Counted from the stretch's first letter, positions 1-5,505 are shown. The stretch is DNA of 5,693 bases from Desulfobacula sp. (GCA_023139225.1 JAGLNZ010000130.1:1-5693), one strand, 5' to 3'. Translations and numbers: made by a program. The notes: generated by a model from the sequence alone, not told the origin.

Positions 1-25
1 TAGTCCGTAGCATTTTTTTTGTTTT
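1..25. repeat. Partial copy (A) of a dispersed hairpin repeat, cut by the window edge
   Basis: Only the right half is inside the window: the end of the loop, the right stem arm CCGTAG, then CA, eight T, G, four T. The part TAGTCCGTAGC matches copy C (5363-5373) and the part with T8-G-T4 matches copy B (3730-3744), so it belongs to the same family. It lies 12 bases beyond the stop codon of the Abi_2 gene. On the plus strand it looks like the 3' half of an intrinsic terminator; on the minus strand, the coding strand of all genes here, the A-run comes first. Confidence 0.6.
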
Positions 26-37
26 GAGATTTGGATA

Positions 38-928
38 TTAAAATACGGGATTTTTGGAAAAATCCATATATTGCTCTTTAAAATCTGCTGGCAAGGTCAT
101 TAATAACTCAGAAACTCTTTGCCGCCAAGAGGATTGAGTTGTTATTTTCTGCATCAAGGTGTCAATTATATACAATTGAAAATATGTAGCTCGATTATTT
201 CCACTAAATCCATTTGCGATTAATTTAGTAGATTTCTTTGAAATTGAATGCTTGGAACTTGAATTCCAAAATCGCTCATGATGGGCACATAAATTTCTGC
301 AATCCACCACTGATCGCAACAGGTCATCCAGAGATTTTGATGTGAGTTGAAACTTTTGACTTATCCCTTTTTTATGTTTTCCTCTTAAATTGGAAAAAAG
401 ATGAGAAACATTCCCAAAAGTTAATATTTCCATAATATTCCATGATGGAGGATAAGGTGACTTTGAACCATATTTGTCACGGTAATGCTTAATATGATCT
501 TTTTTTCTGTTCTTCTGAATTATTTTTTCAAGCGTTGTGATGAAAAATTCCCATTCTGATTTTTTTTGAAATAATCTTTCCATTAAAAACCAATGGATAC
601 CAAATTTTCGACTCATGTAATTTGAAATAACTGCCTTTGCAGCTATTTCAATCCGTTCAATTGCATCTAAAACCAATAATTTTAATTTTCTATCGAAAAT
701 GTAAAGATTAAGAATATCATCAAATTTTGTACCGCTATCAAACTTGTCTTTATCATTTTGGAAGGGAAGAAAATATACAGATAAACGGTAATAGCCAATA
801 AAAGTCAAATATCTTTTAGCTCTCTGATTATCTGGGACTATCAGGTCCCGGGCTTTTAATAAAGCCAATTGATCTTGAATTGATAATGAAGGTTTCGAAT
901 ATTTCATGTCAAAAATAAAAAAACTCAA
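38..928 (-). CDS. Abi_2 (AbiD/AbiF-like) family abortive-infection protein with HEPN-type Rx4H motif
   Basis: This is an Abi_2 family protein, related to lactococcal AbiD/AbiF abortive phage-resistance proteins. The family carries a HEPN-like RNase motif, so the likely role is cutting RNA in the cytoplasm on phage infection; that role is known for the family and not shown here. Visible signatures, in 296-residue numbering, are the N-terminal IGYYRLSVYFLPF block (44-56), the helix FDRKLKLLVLDAIERIEI (78-95), the PPSWNIMEILTFGNVSHLF block (160-178) and RNLCAHHERFWN (211-222), where R211 and H216 form Rx4H. The length is normal for the family. The start is uncertain. The longest form begins with TTG at 928, only 3 bases after a GAGG. 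ATG at 907 begins MKYSKPSL, where homologues usually begin, but it has no nearby Shine-Dalgarno. The gene has its own sigma70-like promoter (996-1024) and a terminator-like hairpin between promoter and start. It could act as a stand-alone toxin or as the effector for the upstream nuclease gene. Confidence 0.9.
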   Translation of the reverse strand: MSFFIFDMKYSKPSLSIQDQLALLKARDLIVPDNQRAKRYLTFIGYYRLSVYFLPFQNDKDKFDSGTKFDDILNLYIFDRKLKLLVLDAIERIEIAAKAVISNYMSRKFGIHWFLMERLFQKKSEWEFFITTLEKIIQKNRKKDHIKHYRDKYGSKSPYPPSWNIMEILTFGNVSHLFSNLRGKHKKGISQKFQLTSKSLDDLLRSVVDCRNLCAHHERFWNSSSKHSISKKSTKLIANGFSGNNRATYFQLYIIDTLMQKITTQSSWRQRVSELLMTLPADFKEQYMDFSKNPVF

Positions 929-971
929 TTACCTCTTTCGATATTATCCGTTCGAGACGGGGTAATTGAGT
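923..971 (-). terminator. Terminator-like hairpin (possible attenuator) in the leader of the Abi_2 gene
   Basis: An 11-bp perfect inverted repeat, ACTCAATTACC at 923-933 and GGTAATTGAGT at 961-971, encloses a 27-base loop that can pair further imperfectly (CTCG against CGAAAG). In the minus-strand transcript the second arm is followed at once by seven T, A and five T (923-911), the layout of a Rho-independent terminator, although the stem is AT-rich. It lies after the promoter at 996-1024 and before the Abi start, so it would act on Abi transcripts. The second arm also covers GAGGTAATTG, the only Shine-Dalgarno-like sequence and the TTG start. Folding could therefore also block translation. 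At the DNA level it could instead be an operator. Confidence 0.6.
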
Positions 972-1231
972 ATTATCCATATTTATATTGGGTTTATTAT
1001 CGCCATAATTGGTGGTGCTGTCAATAAAAATATGCAAAAGAATTACGCTTTTATTCATAAAATATACTTTTCGATTAATTATCATGGGACGATTTTAATA
1101 ACTGGGTTCCAATTTTAAATCCAAAATCTTGCATTATAGAGGCTAAGGTTTCCAATTTCTGGGAACTCATATTCAGGCCACTCTTCAATCAAAGCTTTAT
1201 TAACGTTTTAATGTATATTTTAGTGTAGGAT
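929..1231 (-). other. Intergenic region between nuclease and Abi_2 genes
   Basis: This 303-base gap without an assigned gene holds the Abi promoter (996-1024), most of the attenuator-like hairpin (to 971), and two unproven short minus-strand frames: 31 codons at 1075-1170 and 49 codons at 909-1058 ending just before the Abi ATG. No convincing terminator follows the nuclease stop at 1232, so read-through from the nuclease gene toward the Abi gene is possible. Confidence 0.6.
996..1024 (-). promoter_or_regulatory. Near-consensus sigma70 promoter for the Abi_2 gene
   Basis: On the minus strand a perfect -35 TTGACA (1024-1019) is followed by exactly 17 bases and a -10 of GATAAT (1001-996, five of six matches to TATAAT). 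Transcription would start near 989, giving a leader of about 60-80 bases before the Abi start, depending on which start codon is used. It is the best promoter in the window. Its position just upstream of a hairpin plus T-run suggests that Abi transcription is initiated strongly and then limited. Confidence 0.75.
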
Positions 1232-3082
1232 TTACCGACTTAATGCTTTTACTATTCTATCTCCGTTCAAGGCACCGCCTCTGGTAATAAGTCTTACAGG
1301 CAATTCCTCTAAATGTGATTCTTTAAGGCCTTGGTAAATTTTAAGCAAATCATTCGATGTTAGGAGCGAAATACTAATATCATATTCGTATTCACATTCA
1401 CCAATAAAGTCTTCTGTGAAATCATTTGAAACAATAATTGCTTGGTTAACATGATATCCATTCTTTTTACACAGCGCCTCATAAGATTTAAGCTGCCGGG
1501 ATACAGCTGTAAATTTATTGTAATCCTTATCTTTAAAGGTTTTGCATTCCGCAATAATAACATCCTTACCGCCTAAATTTATAAGAACATCCATCTTTGA
1601 TCTGGCGTTATTTACAGTTGATCTCAATTTTTCATCAACAGAAAAGCCCAGTTTTTTGAATAGGTCTTTGGTAAGTTTTTCATAAAGAGAACCCAATTCG
1701 CTTTCTTTAACGACAAGCCCTTTATCCTTTAATGAATTTATATCACGGCAACCAATTTCCACATAGTTGTCCAAGTATAAATCCTGAATATTTCGGAAAC
1801 TGTTTATAATGTTTAATACATTATTTCCTCTGGAGTTTATTTTATTTTGTTTTGAAAATTCAACTAACTCTTTTTTTGGCAGAAGATATAATAGATCTCT
1901 TGGGCCGATACCATAATCAGTAAGAAGATCAGCCTGCATAACTTCATCTTCCTGAAGCTCAAACTCAGCTTTTACTATTTTTTTCAAATCTGGTTTAAAC
2001 TCAACAAGCAGTGCAACCAATTTGGTCAATCCATCTTTGGAGAGTGACGTTGAATCTTCTTTTTCCTGATTTCTAAAGTAATCCAATAAGATATAAATTC
2101 TTTCTTCTAATGATCTACCGAGTTTTGGCACAGAAATATCTAAATCTTTTGTGATCAGTTCTTGAATTCTTTTGGCTTTATCACCTTTGGTAGTTTTATC
2201 TTGAAATATTTCATTTTTAAGTAGCGACGTGACATTCACACCTTGATGCAATATGGCATTTATTTTATCAGCTCTTGGAAATTTTCTATCAATTCCGTGC
2301 CTTTTTGAAATCAAATTTATTTCAGGATCTTTCAAATGTTTCAATATCCTGCGTAAATATTTAAAAGGTAATTCTATCTCTAAAATTTTCCTAAGAAGAT
2401 AAATTATTTCATCCGGGATAAATATGGTATTTGATTTACGATTGAAAAAAACAATCCCTGTTTCTTTTAGTTCATTAATGACATCATCAACATTGAATTT
2501 ATCAGGAGGTATGATTGAGTAAGTAATGGCTTTTTGTTCTTCACGAGACAGATCAAGGCTTTTTGACAGAGTATGAAGAATTGTTTTTTCTTCCCACGAC
2601 AATTGTTGCTCCCGATTGTTCTCTATATCATTGTTATAGGCTGTGTTTACACAATTTTTGAAAATGATATAGTCCCGTTTTCTCTCTGATGATATGTCTG
2701 TTTTATCTTTTCCTATTTGTGTTTTTATCGACTTGATCTGGTTATTGAGATTCTTTAATGATTTTTTGTATAATCTGTCAAACCAGTCCCGGGACATGAT
2801 TTGATTTCCATCCCGGATAAAGATTTCAACGACTAACTCAATTTGAAAGTTGCTAAACCTTATGCCATGCTTCAGATGTTCTGTATATTCATCTCTAAGC
2901 AAATTGAATAACTGAACGATATTGGAATCTTCAGCTTTTTTAAGGACATTGTCACTATCGGATAAAATTTTATCAATCTTTGGATTTTTTTCTCTGTTAT
3001 CTTCACTATATTTATCCAGTATTTTCAAGAAAGATATTTTTTCAATTTGATTTACCTTGCTTAACACTTTTATTAGGTTCAT
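1232..3082 (-). CDS. Large protein with C-terminal PD-(D/E)XK nuclease domain; putative restriction/defence effector
   Basis: The protein has 616 residues. The C-terminal part (about 460-585) has the pattern of the Mrr/RecB-like restriction-endonuclease superfamily: helix LGSLYEKLTKDLFKKLGF (463-480) with E468, strand KMDVLINL (496-503) with D498, then DVIIAECKT (507-515) with E512 and K514 as the (D/E)xK half, and helix SRQLKSYEAL (528-537) with Q530. All key residues are present, so an active metal-dependent DNA nuclease is likely. Residues about 385-432 (LLYLLPKKELVEFSKQNK and following) look like a SAP-type helical DNA-binding module; this is tentative. Residues 1-380 are helical, lysine-rich and not recognised; I see no Walker motifs, methyltransferase motifs or membrane segments. 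The start is firm: AAGGAGGA (3096-3089) lies 6 bases before ATG. The gene follows the 130-residue gene by 195 bases and precedes the Abi_2 gene by about 300. No methylase partner is visible, which argues against a classical restriction-modification enzyme. The target and mechanism are unknown. Confidence 0.8.
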   Translation of the reverse strand: MNLIKVLSKVNQIEKISFLKILDKYSEDNREKNPKIDKILSDSDNVLKKAEDSNIVQLFNLLRDEYTEHLKHGIRFSNFQIELVVEIFIRDGNQIMSRDWFDRLYKKSLKNLNNQIKSIKTQIGKDKTDISSERKRDYIIFKNCVNTAYNNDIENNREQQLSWEEKTILHTLSKSLDLSREEQKAITYSIIPPDKFNVDDVINELKETGIVFFNRKSNTIFIPDEIIYLLRKILEIELPFKYLRRILKHLKDPEINLISKRHGIDRKFPRADKINAILHQGVNVTSLLKNEIFQDKTTKGDKAKRIQELITKDLDISVPKLGRSLEERIYILLDYFRNQEKEDSTSLSKDGLTKLVALLVEFKPDLKKIVKAEFELQEDEVMQADLLTDYGIGPRDLLYLLPKKELVEFSKQNKINSRGNNVLNIINSFRNIQDLYLDNYVEIGCRDINSLKDKGLVVKESELGSLYEKLTKDLFKKLGFSVDEKLRSTVNNARSKMDVLINLGGKDVIIAECKTFKDKDYNKFTAVSRQLKSYEALCKKNGYHVNQAIIVSNDFTEDFIGECEYEYDISISLLTSNDLLKIYQGLKESHLEELPVRLITRGGALNGDRIVKALSR

Positions 3083-3088
3083 TGGTAA

Positions 3089-3096
3089 TCCTCCTT
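3089..3096 (-). promoter_or_regulatory. Strong Shine-Dalgarno of the nuclease gene
   Basis: On the minus strand AAGGAGGA is followed by six bases and ATG at 3082. It is the strongest ribosome-binding site in the window and fixes the start of the nuclease gene. Confidence 0.85.
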
Positions 3097-3125
3097 AAAA
3101 ATTGATTGATTATTTTTTAAAAACA

Positions 3126-3149
3126 TTGAACACAAACGTTGCGGTTCAA
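3126..3149 (-). promoter_or_regulatory. 24-bp dyad: operator or RNA hairpin before the nuclease gene
   Basis: TTGAAC (3126-3131) and GTTCAA (3144-3149) flank a central AACGTT (3135-3140), and all three share one dyad axis. The layout is 6-3-6-3-6, which is operator-like. As minus-strand RNA it folds alternatively as TTGAA/TTCAA plus CGCAA/TTGTG with one bulged C, one G-U pair and a 3-base loop, followed by TGTTTTT, a weak terminator shape. It lies about 44 bases upstream of the nuclease ATG. Its function, as operator, attenuator or terminator of the upstream gene, is not decidable from sequence. Confidence 0.45.
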
Positions 3150-3185
3150 CTGACGCAGGGGCTTCCACTGCGCCTGGTAGAAACC
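3143..3185 (-). promoter_or_regulatory. Imperfect stem-loop in the nuclease leader, overlapping the 3126-3149 dyad
   Basis: GGTT (3143-3146) pairs with AACC (3182-3185), and GACGCAG (3152-3158) pairs with CTGCGCC (3168-3174) around a 9-base loop. The single mismatch in the inner stem is a G-U pair when read as minus-strand RNA, which suits a structure in the nuclease transcript. It shares GGTTCAA with the dyad at 3126-3149, so the two folds exclude each other. The segment is clearly richer in GC than the flanking AT-rich bases. No T-run follows it directly. Confidence 0.4.
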
Positions 3186-3277
3186 GATATTTTAATAAAA
3201 CTATATAATTTTCTAAGCATCCCGGTCCCTGCGATCAGGTAAAATCGCCTTGTTCTGCCAAGACTGGATTAGAATGA

Positions 3278-3670
3278 CTATCTATTTATTATTATCTTGA
3301 TAAAATTCTTAAGATTTCCAAACAGTTTATAATATTTATCCAGAAAATGATCCTTCTCATTACGGGTAATTGCCGGAATTAATATTTCTTCATTTTGATG
3401 GTTTAATGCAAAGTCATTTAAATAACTAAGGTCTAATTCAAAGCCTTTTCCTGTTTCCCATAGTTCTATTATGAATTTACCGTCATATTCTTCATAAGTA
3501 GCTGGCATTTGTATCGTTATTTTGTCATTATAATACTGTCTTACAATAGGTTCCCCAGAAGGATCATAAAATGAGACTACTGCTGACGTATCAGAAATTT
3601 TGGAAATATCTAAACTATAGCCGTCCTCAGATTTCCAAAAACCTATAAATTTATCTATACCAAATTTCAT
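3278..3670 (-). CDS. Conserved-looking 130-residue protein of unknown function
   Basis: I do not recognise a named family. The protein has 130 residues. The first half, from FIGFWKSEDGYSLDISKI (8-25) to KFIIELWETGKGFELDL (65-81), alternates polar and hydrophobic residues as short beta strands with W12 and W71, resembling a small beta-barrel or lipocalin-like fold. The last quarter (about 105-130, HFLDKYYKLFGNLKNFIKII) is an amphipathic helix. There is no signal peptide or membrane segment, so it should be cytoplasmic. The start is supported by two tandem AAGGA sequences (3685-3681 and 3678-3674) upstream of ATG at 3670. It lies downstream of hairpin repeat copy B and upstream of the nuclease gene in the same direction. 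It might be an accessory or immunity partner of the nuclease or unrelated cargo; only position supports a link. Confidence 0.75.
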   Translation of the reverse strand: MKFGIDKFIGFWKSEDGYSLDISKISDTSAVVSFYDPSGEPIVRQYYNDKITIQMPATYEEYDGKFIIELWETGKGFELDLSYLNDFALNHQNEEILIPAITRNEKDHFLDKYYKLFGNLKNFIKIIINR

Positions 3671-3700
3671 TCGTCCTTATTCCTTATTATGAAGTGGTAG

Positions 3701-3745
3701 AACTTGAAAATCTGCGGTTTCATCCGCAGCATTTTTTTTGTTTTA
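3701..3745. repeat. Dispersed hairpin repeat, copy B
   Basis: The element starts AACTTGAAAATCTGCGG and has a perfect 6-bp stem, CTGCGG (3712-3717) with CCGCAG (3724-3729), a loop TTTCAT, then CA, eight T, G and four T. AAAAT before the stem can also pair with ATTTT after it. On the plus strand this is a textbook intrinsic terminator, yet no plus-strand gene reads into it. On the minus strand the stem is followed only by ATTTTC, so it would be weak at terminating the AlbA_2-ATPase transcript. Copy C at 5344-5385 and partial copy A at 1-25 have the same orientation and a different loop. Confidence 0.75.
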
Positions 3746-3761
3746 ACCCAGTCAAGACTTC

Positions 3762-3801
3762 TGAGCCAACCATGAGCCAACTATGAGCCAACTGAGCCAA
3801 C
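3762..3801. repeat. Short tandem repeat (four TGAGCCAAC units) at the 3' end of the AlbA_2-ATPase gene
   Basis: Four copies of TGAGCCAAC begin at 3762, 3773, 3784 and 3793. The first two are extended by CA and TA to 11 bases, and the last two are directly abutted. On the minus strand the two gene-proximal units encode VGS-VGS, and the next unit boundary supplies the TAG stop (3783-3781). Two further units lie beyond the stop. The pattern indicates slipped-strand expansion, so the length of the protein's C-terminus is probably variable. Confidence 0.8.
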
Positions 3802-5115
3802 ATTAATTTTATAAATTGCACTCGAACCTTTTGTGCCGGTATTTATTAATAATCCTTTTCTCTCTAACATCTTAATGTCTCTACCTGCAGTAGCCTTGGA
3901 AATATTTGCTATTTTCTGGTATATGGAATTGGTAATATTACCATGATGTTTAGTGTACAAAACTGCTTCAATCTGTCTCTCATTAATCTCCAGTTTTCTT
4001 AAGCTTTCTTCAGTAAACCAATCTTTAAATATTTTACTTAAGAATCCACCCTGCTCCTCTATCAAAACAGGCTCTGGCAAACCTGCTTCCTGACAAGATT
4101 CAATTATTTTGATTGTACCTCTTCCCCAAGCATCAATATAGCCGCCTTTAAAACATACGTCGGCAATTAATGGGCTTCTCGGTTTGGAGCGATGTATTCT
4201 CTTTAAGTCTTCTTCCGTTATTCCATCGGGCAAACCGCCATCGTTCCAGACACTGAAATGATCATCATATAGACGAATTTGTGTTTGAGAACCTGTGTAA
4301 TTTCTATGGACCAAAGCATTGAGTATCATTTCACGCACAGCAGCAACCGGATACTCGTCCCTTTCCACTCGCTGCATGCCTTCAAAATCAACGGGGTGAA
4401 TCAAAAATTTAGCATTCAGTATTTCTTCAATCCGTTCTTTCATCTGGATCAGATTCCCTTCAATAACCTCATGAAATTTCAGGTCAGAATCAGATTTACC
4501 AAATTTGCCAATTTTGACGGCTGTATTTGGATAAAATTTGCCAGGATCTTTGCCGAACATCACAATGGCAGATCTTTTTAAATTGCCACCTTCTATTAAA
4601 CGGAGTTTTTCAAGTAAGCTTTGAATGCTGATATCATTTTCAACAATGATACGTTTGGCTTTTTTAGCATCTTTGAGAAACTGGGTGATAGCAGTTCCAT
4701 CAATATCATCAATTGATGCCCGTTGTTCAGGGATATCATCCCAGGTTTTCCCAGTTCTTTTCAGAATGAACTCATTCAATACCGGACCTTTCAGCTCTTG
4801 AAGAGTACTCCCGATTCTTACATAGTATCTGCCTCTCATGGAGATTGGCACATCATAACGGGGAACTATAATTTCAAGGAAATACTTATTGTCTTTGTCT
4901 TGCAGATTGACTTCTGCAAAAACGCCAAGAATATCCCGAAATTTATTGGGCAGCTGCTCAAGCAAATTGCGATGGTTACTAATCCCTTTAACATTACCAA
5001 CGTCATCAATGCCGATGAACAGTTTACCTCCGTTTGCATTGGCAAATCCACAGATCCATTTGAGATAGTCATCATGCCAGTTTTGTTTGTACTCAATGTT
5101 TTGTGTTTCTGCCAT
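3781..5115 (-). CDS. AlbA_2 (Schlafen-type) - HATPase - winged-helix ATP-binding regulator
   Basis: The protein has 444 residues with three parts. Residues about 6-120 are an AlbA_2 (Schlafen AlbA-like) domain: NIEYKQNWHDDYLKWICGFANANGG (6-30) and KLFIGIDDVGNVKGI (31-45), ending in YYVRIGSTLQEL (97-108). Residues about 255-365 are a GHKL-type HATPase_c_4 domain: N-box REMILNALVHRNYT (261-274) with E262 and N266, a DGGLPDGI loop (292-299) and WGRGTIKII (330-338). Residues about 375-437 form a winged helix (NERQIEAVLYTKHHGNITNS and following). Such proteins are often named RecG-related or putative transcriptional regulators, but there is no helicase motif here. They are common in defence and mobile islands, and their exact function is mostly undefined. 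The start is ATG with AAGGG 12 bases upstream (5132-5128). The last residues (VGSVGS) come from a tandem repeat. It is the only gene between hairpin repeats B and C. A DNA-binding ATP-dependent regulator is the best guess. Confidence 0.88.
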   Translation of the reverse strand: MAETQNIEYKQNWHDDYLKWICGFANANGGKLFIGIDDVGNVKGISNHRNLLEQLPNKFRDILGVFAEVNLQDKDNKYFLEIIVPRYDVPISMRGRYYVRIGSTLQELKGPVLNEFILKRTGKTWDDIPEQRASIDDIDGTAITQFLKDAKKAKRIIVENDISIQSLLEKLRLIEGGNLKRSAIVMFGKDPGKFYPNTAVKIGKFGKSDSDLKFHEVIEGNLIQMKERIEEILNAKFLIHPVDFEGMQRVERDEYPVAAVREMILNALVHRNYTGSQTQIRLYDDHFSVWNDGGLPDGITEEDLKRIHRSKPRSPLIADVCFKGGYIDAWGRGTIKIIESCQEAGLPEPVLIEEQGGFLSKIFKDWFTEESLRKLEINERQIEAVLYTKHHGNITNSIYQKIANISKATAGRDIKMLERKGLLINTGTKGSSAIYKINVGSVGS

Positions 5116-5139
5116 TGTAAATATTATCCCTTGTTATTA

Positions 5140-5167
5140 ATTATATTATCCGCCTGCTATGACTCAA
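5140..5167 (-). promoter_or_regulatory. Possible sigma70 promoter of the AlbA_2-ATPase gene
   Basis: On the minus strand TTGAGT (5167-5162) is separated by 16 bases from a perfect TATAAT (5145-5140). A start near 5133 would place the AAGGG ribosome-binding site at the very 5' end of the transcript, which is tight. The -35 matches only four of six bases, so confidence is moderate. The palindrome at 5175-5184 lies directly upstream. Confidence 0.4.
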
Positions 5168-5174
5168 GCTTAAT

Positions 5175-5184
5175 TGTGATCACA
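5175..5184. promoter_or_regulatory. Perfect palindrome TGTGATCACA upstream of the putative promoter
   Basis: This 10-bp perfect dyad is centred about 64 bases upstream of the AlbA_2-ATPase start and 8 bases above its putative -35, a typical place for an activator or repressor site. The half-site TGTGA is that of CRP/FNR-family proteins, but the CRP spacing (six bases between half-sites) is absent, so CRP itself is not claimed. Autoregulation by the downstream winged-helix protein is possible. Confidence 0.3.
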
Positions 5185-5343
5185 GTGTGGACAATTTTTC
5201 CTTTTCTGTGCACGGTTCATAAAACTGTTTCCTTCGCTATACATTTCTGGTGCTGAACTCTTTGTTCTTTGTATATTTCAAGTAAAAAGTGTACCACTAA
5301 ATTAATAAAAACGCATACAAGTTTTAAAAATATAACTGTATTT

Positions 5344-5385
5344 AACTTGAAAATCTGCGGCGTAGTCCGTAGCATTTTTAAAGTT
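5344..5385. repeat. Dispersed hairpin repeat, copy C
   Basis: This copy has the same AACTTGAAAATCTGCGG beginning as copy B. Stem CTGCGG (5355-5360) faces CCGTAG (5367-5372) around loop CGTAGT, and the single change from a perfect stem is a G-U pair on the plus strand and a C-A mismatch on the minus strand. The flanks AACTT (5344-5348) and AAGTT (5381-5385) are also complementary, so the whole 42-base element is an imperfect palindrome. It lies in the gap between the partial gene and the AlbA_2-ATPase gene. Confidence 0.7.
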
Positions 5386-5505
5386 GGGATGGTGTGAGTT
5401 TTTAAAATCATTCAAGTCATGCTTAACCTTTTTTTTGAAATCAGAACATCACGTTTAAATATTGGAATCTTTCTATAGAGAATGGACAACTATCCTGACA
5501 CATAG

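Noticed and set aside
1360..1563. 67-codon minus-strand frame inside the nuclease gene
   Set aside because: It lies in another frame across the catalytic PD-(D/E)XK region, which is clearly the coding frame.
3126..3149. LexA/SOS box because of GAAC and GTTC half-sites
   Set aside because: The distance between the half-sites does not match the known GAAC-N4-GTTC form.
3120..3190. Integron attC site at the GC-richer hairpin, and the dispersed repeats as attC sites
   Set aside because: The imperfect palindromes and cassette-like spacing suggested attC, but there is no paired GTTRRRY/RYYYAAC at the ends of the hairpin, and the dispersed repeats are only about 42 bases with different ends. No integrase is visible.
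3278..3670. Antitoxin for the Abi_2 or nuclease protein
   Set aside because: No sequence feature supports an antitoxin; position alone is not enough for the label.
3762..3801. CRISPR array
   Set aside because: The units are only 9 to 11 bases with no spacers; this is a slippage repeat at a gene end.
5186..5194. DnaA-box-like TTGTCCACA on the minus strand
   Set aside because: A single site with one mismatch to the consensus and no cluster; not evidence of an origin.
4279..5256. Plus-strand frames of 100 and 177 codons opposite the AlbA_2-ATPase gene
   Set aside because: They lie antisense to a gene with clear family motifs, have no recognisable domains, and the longer runs into a non-coding gap.
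5217..5411. 64-codon minus-strand frame upstream of the AlbA_2-ATPase gene
   Set aside because: It reads straight through hairpin repeat copy C and AT-rich DNA, and shows no protein-like conservation signal.
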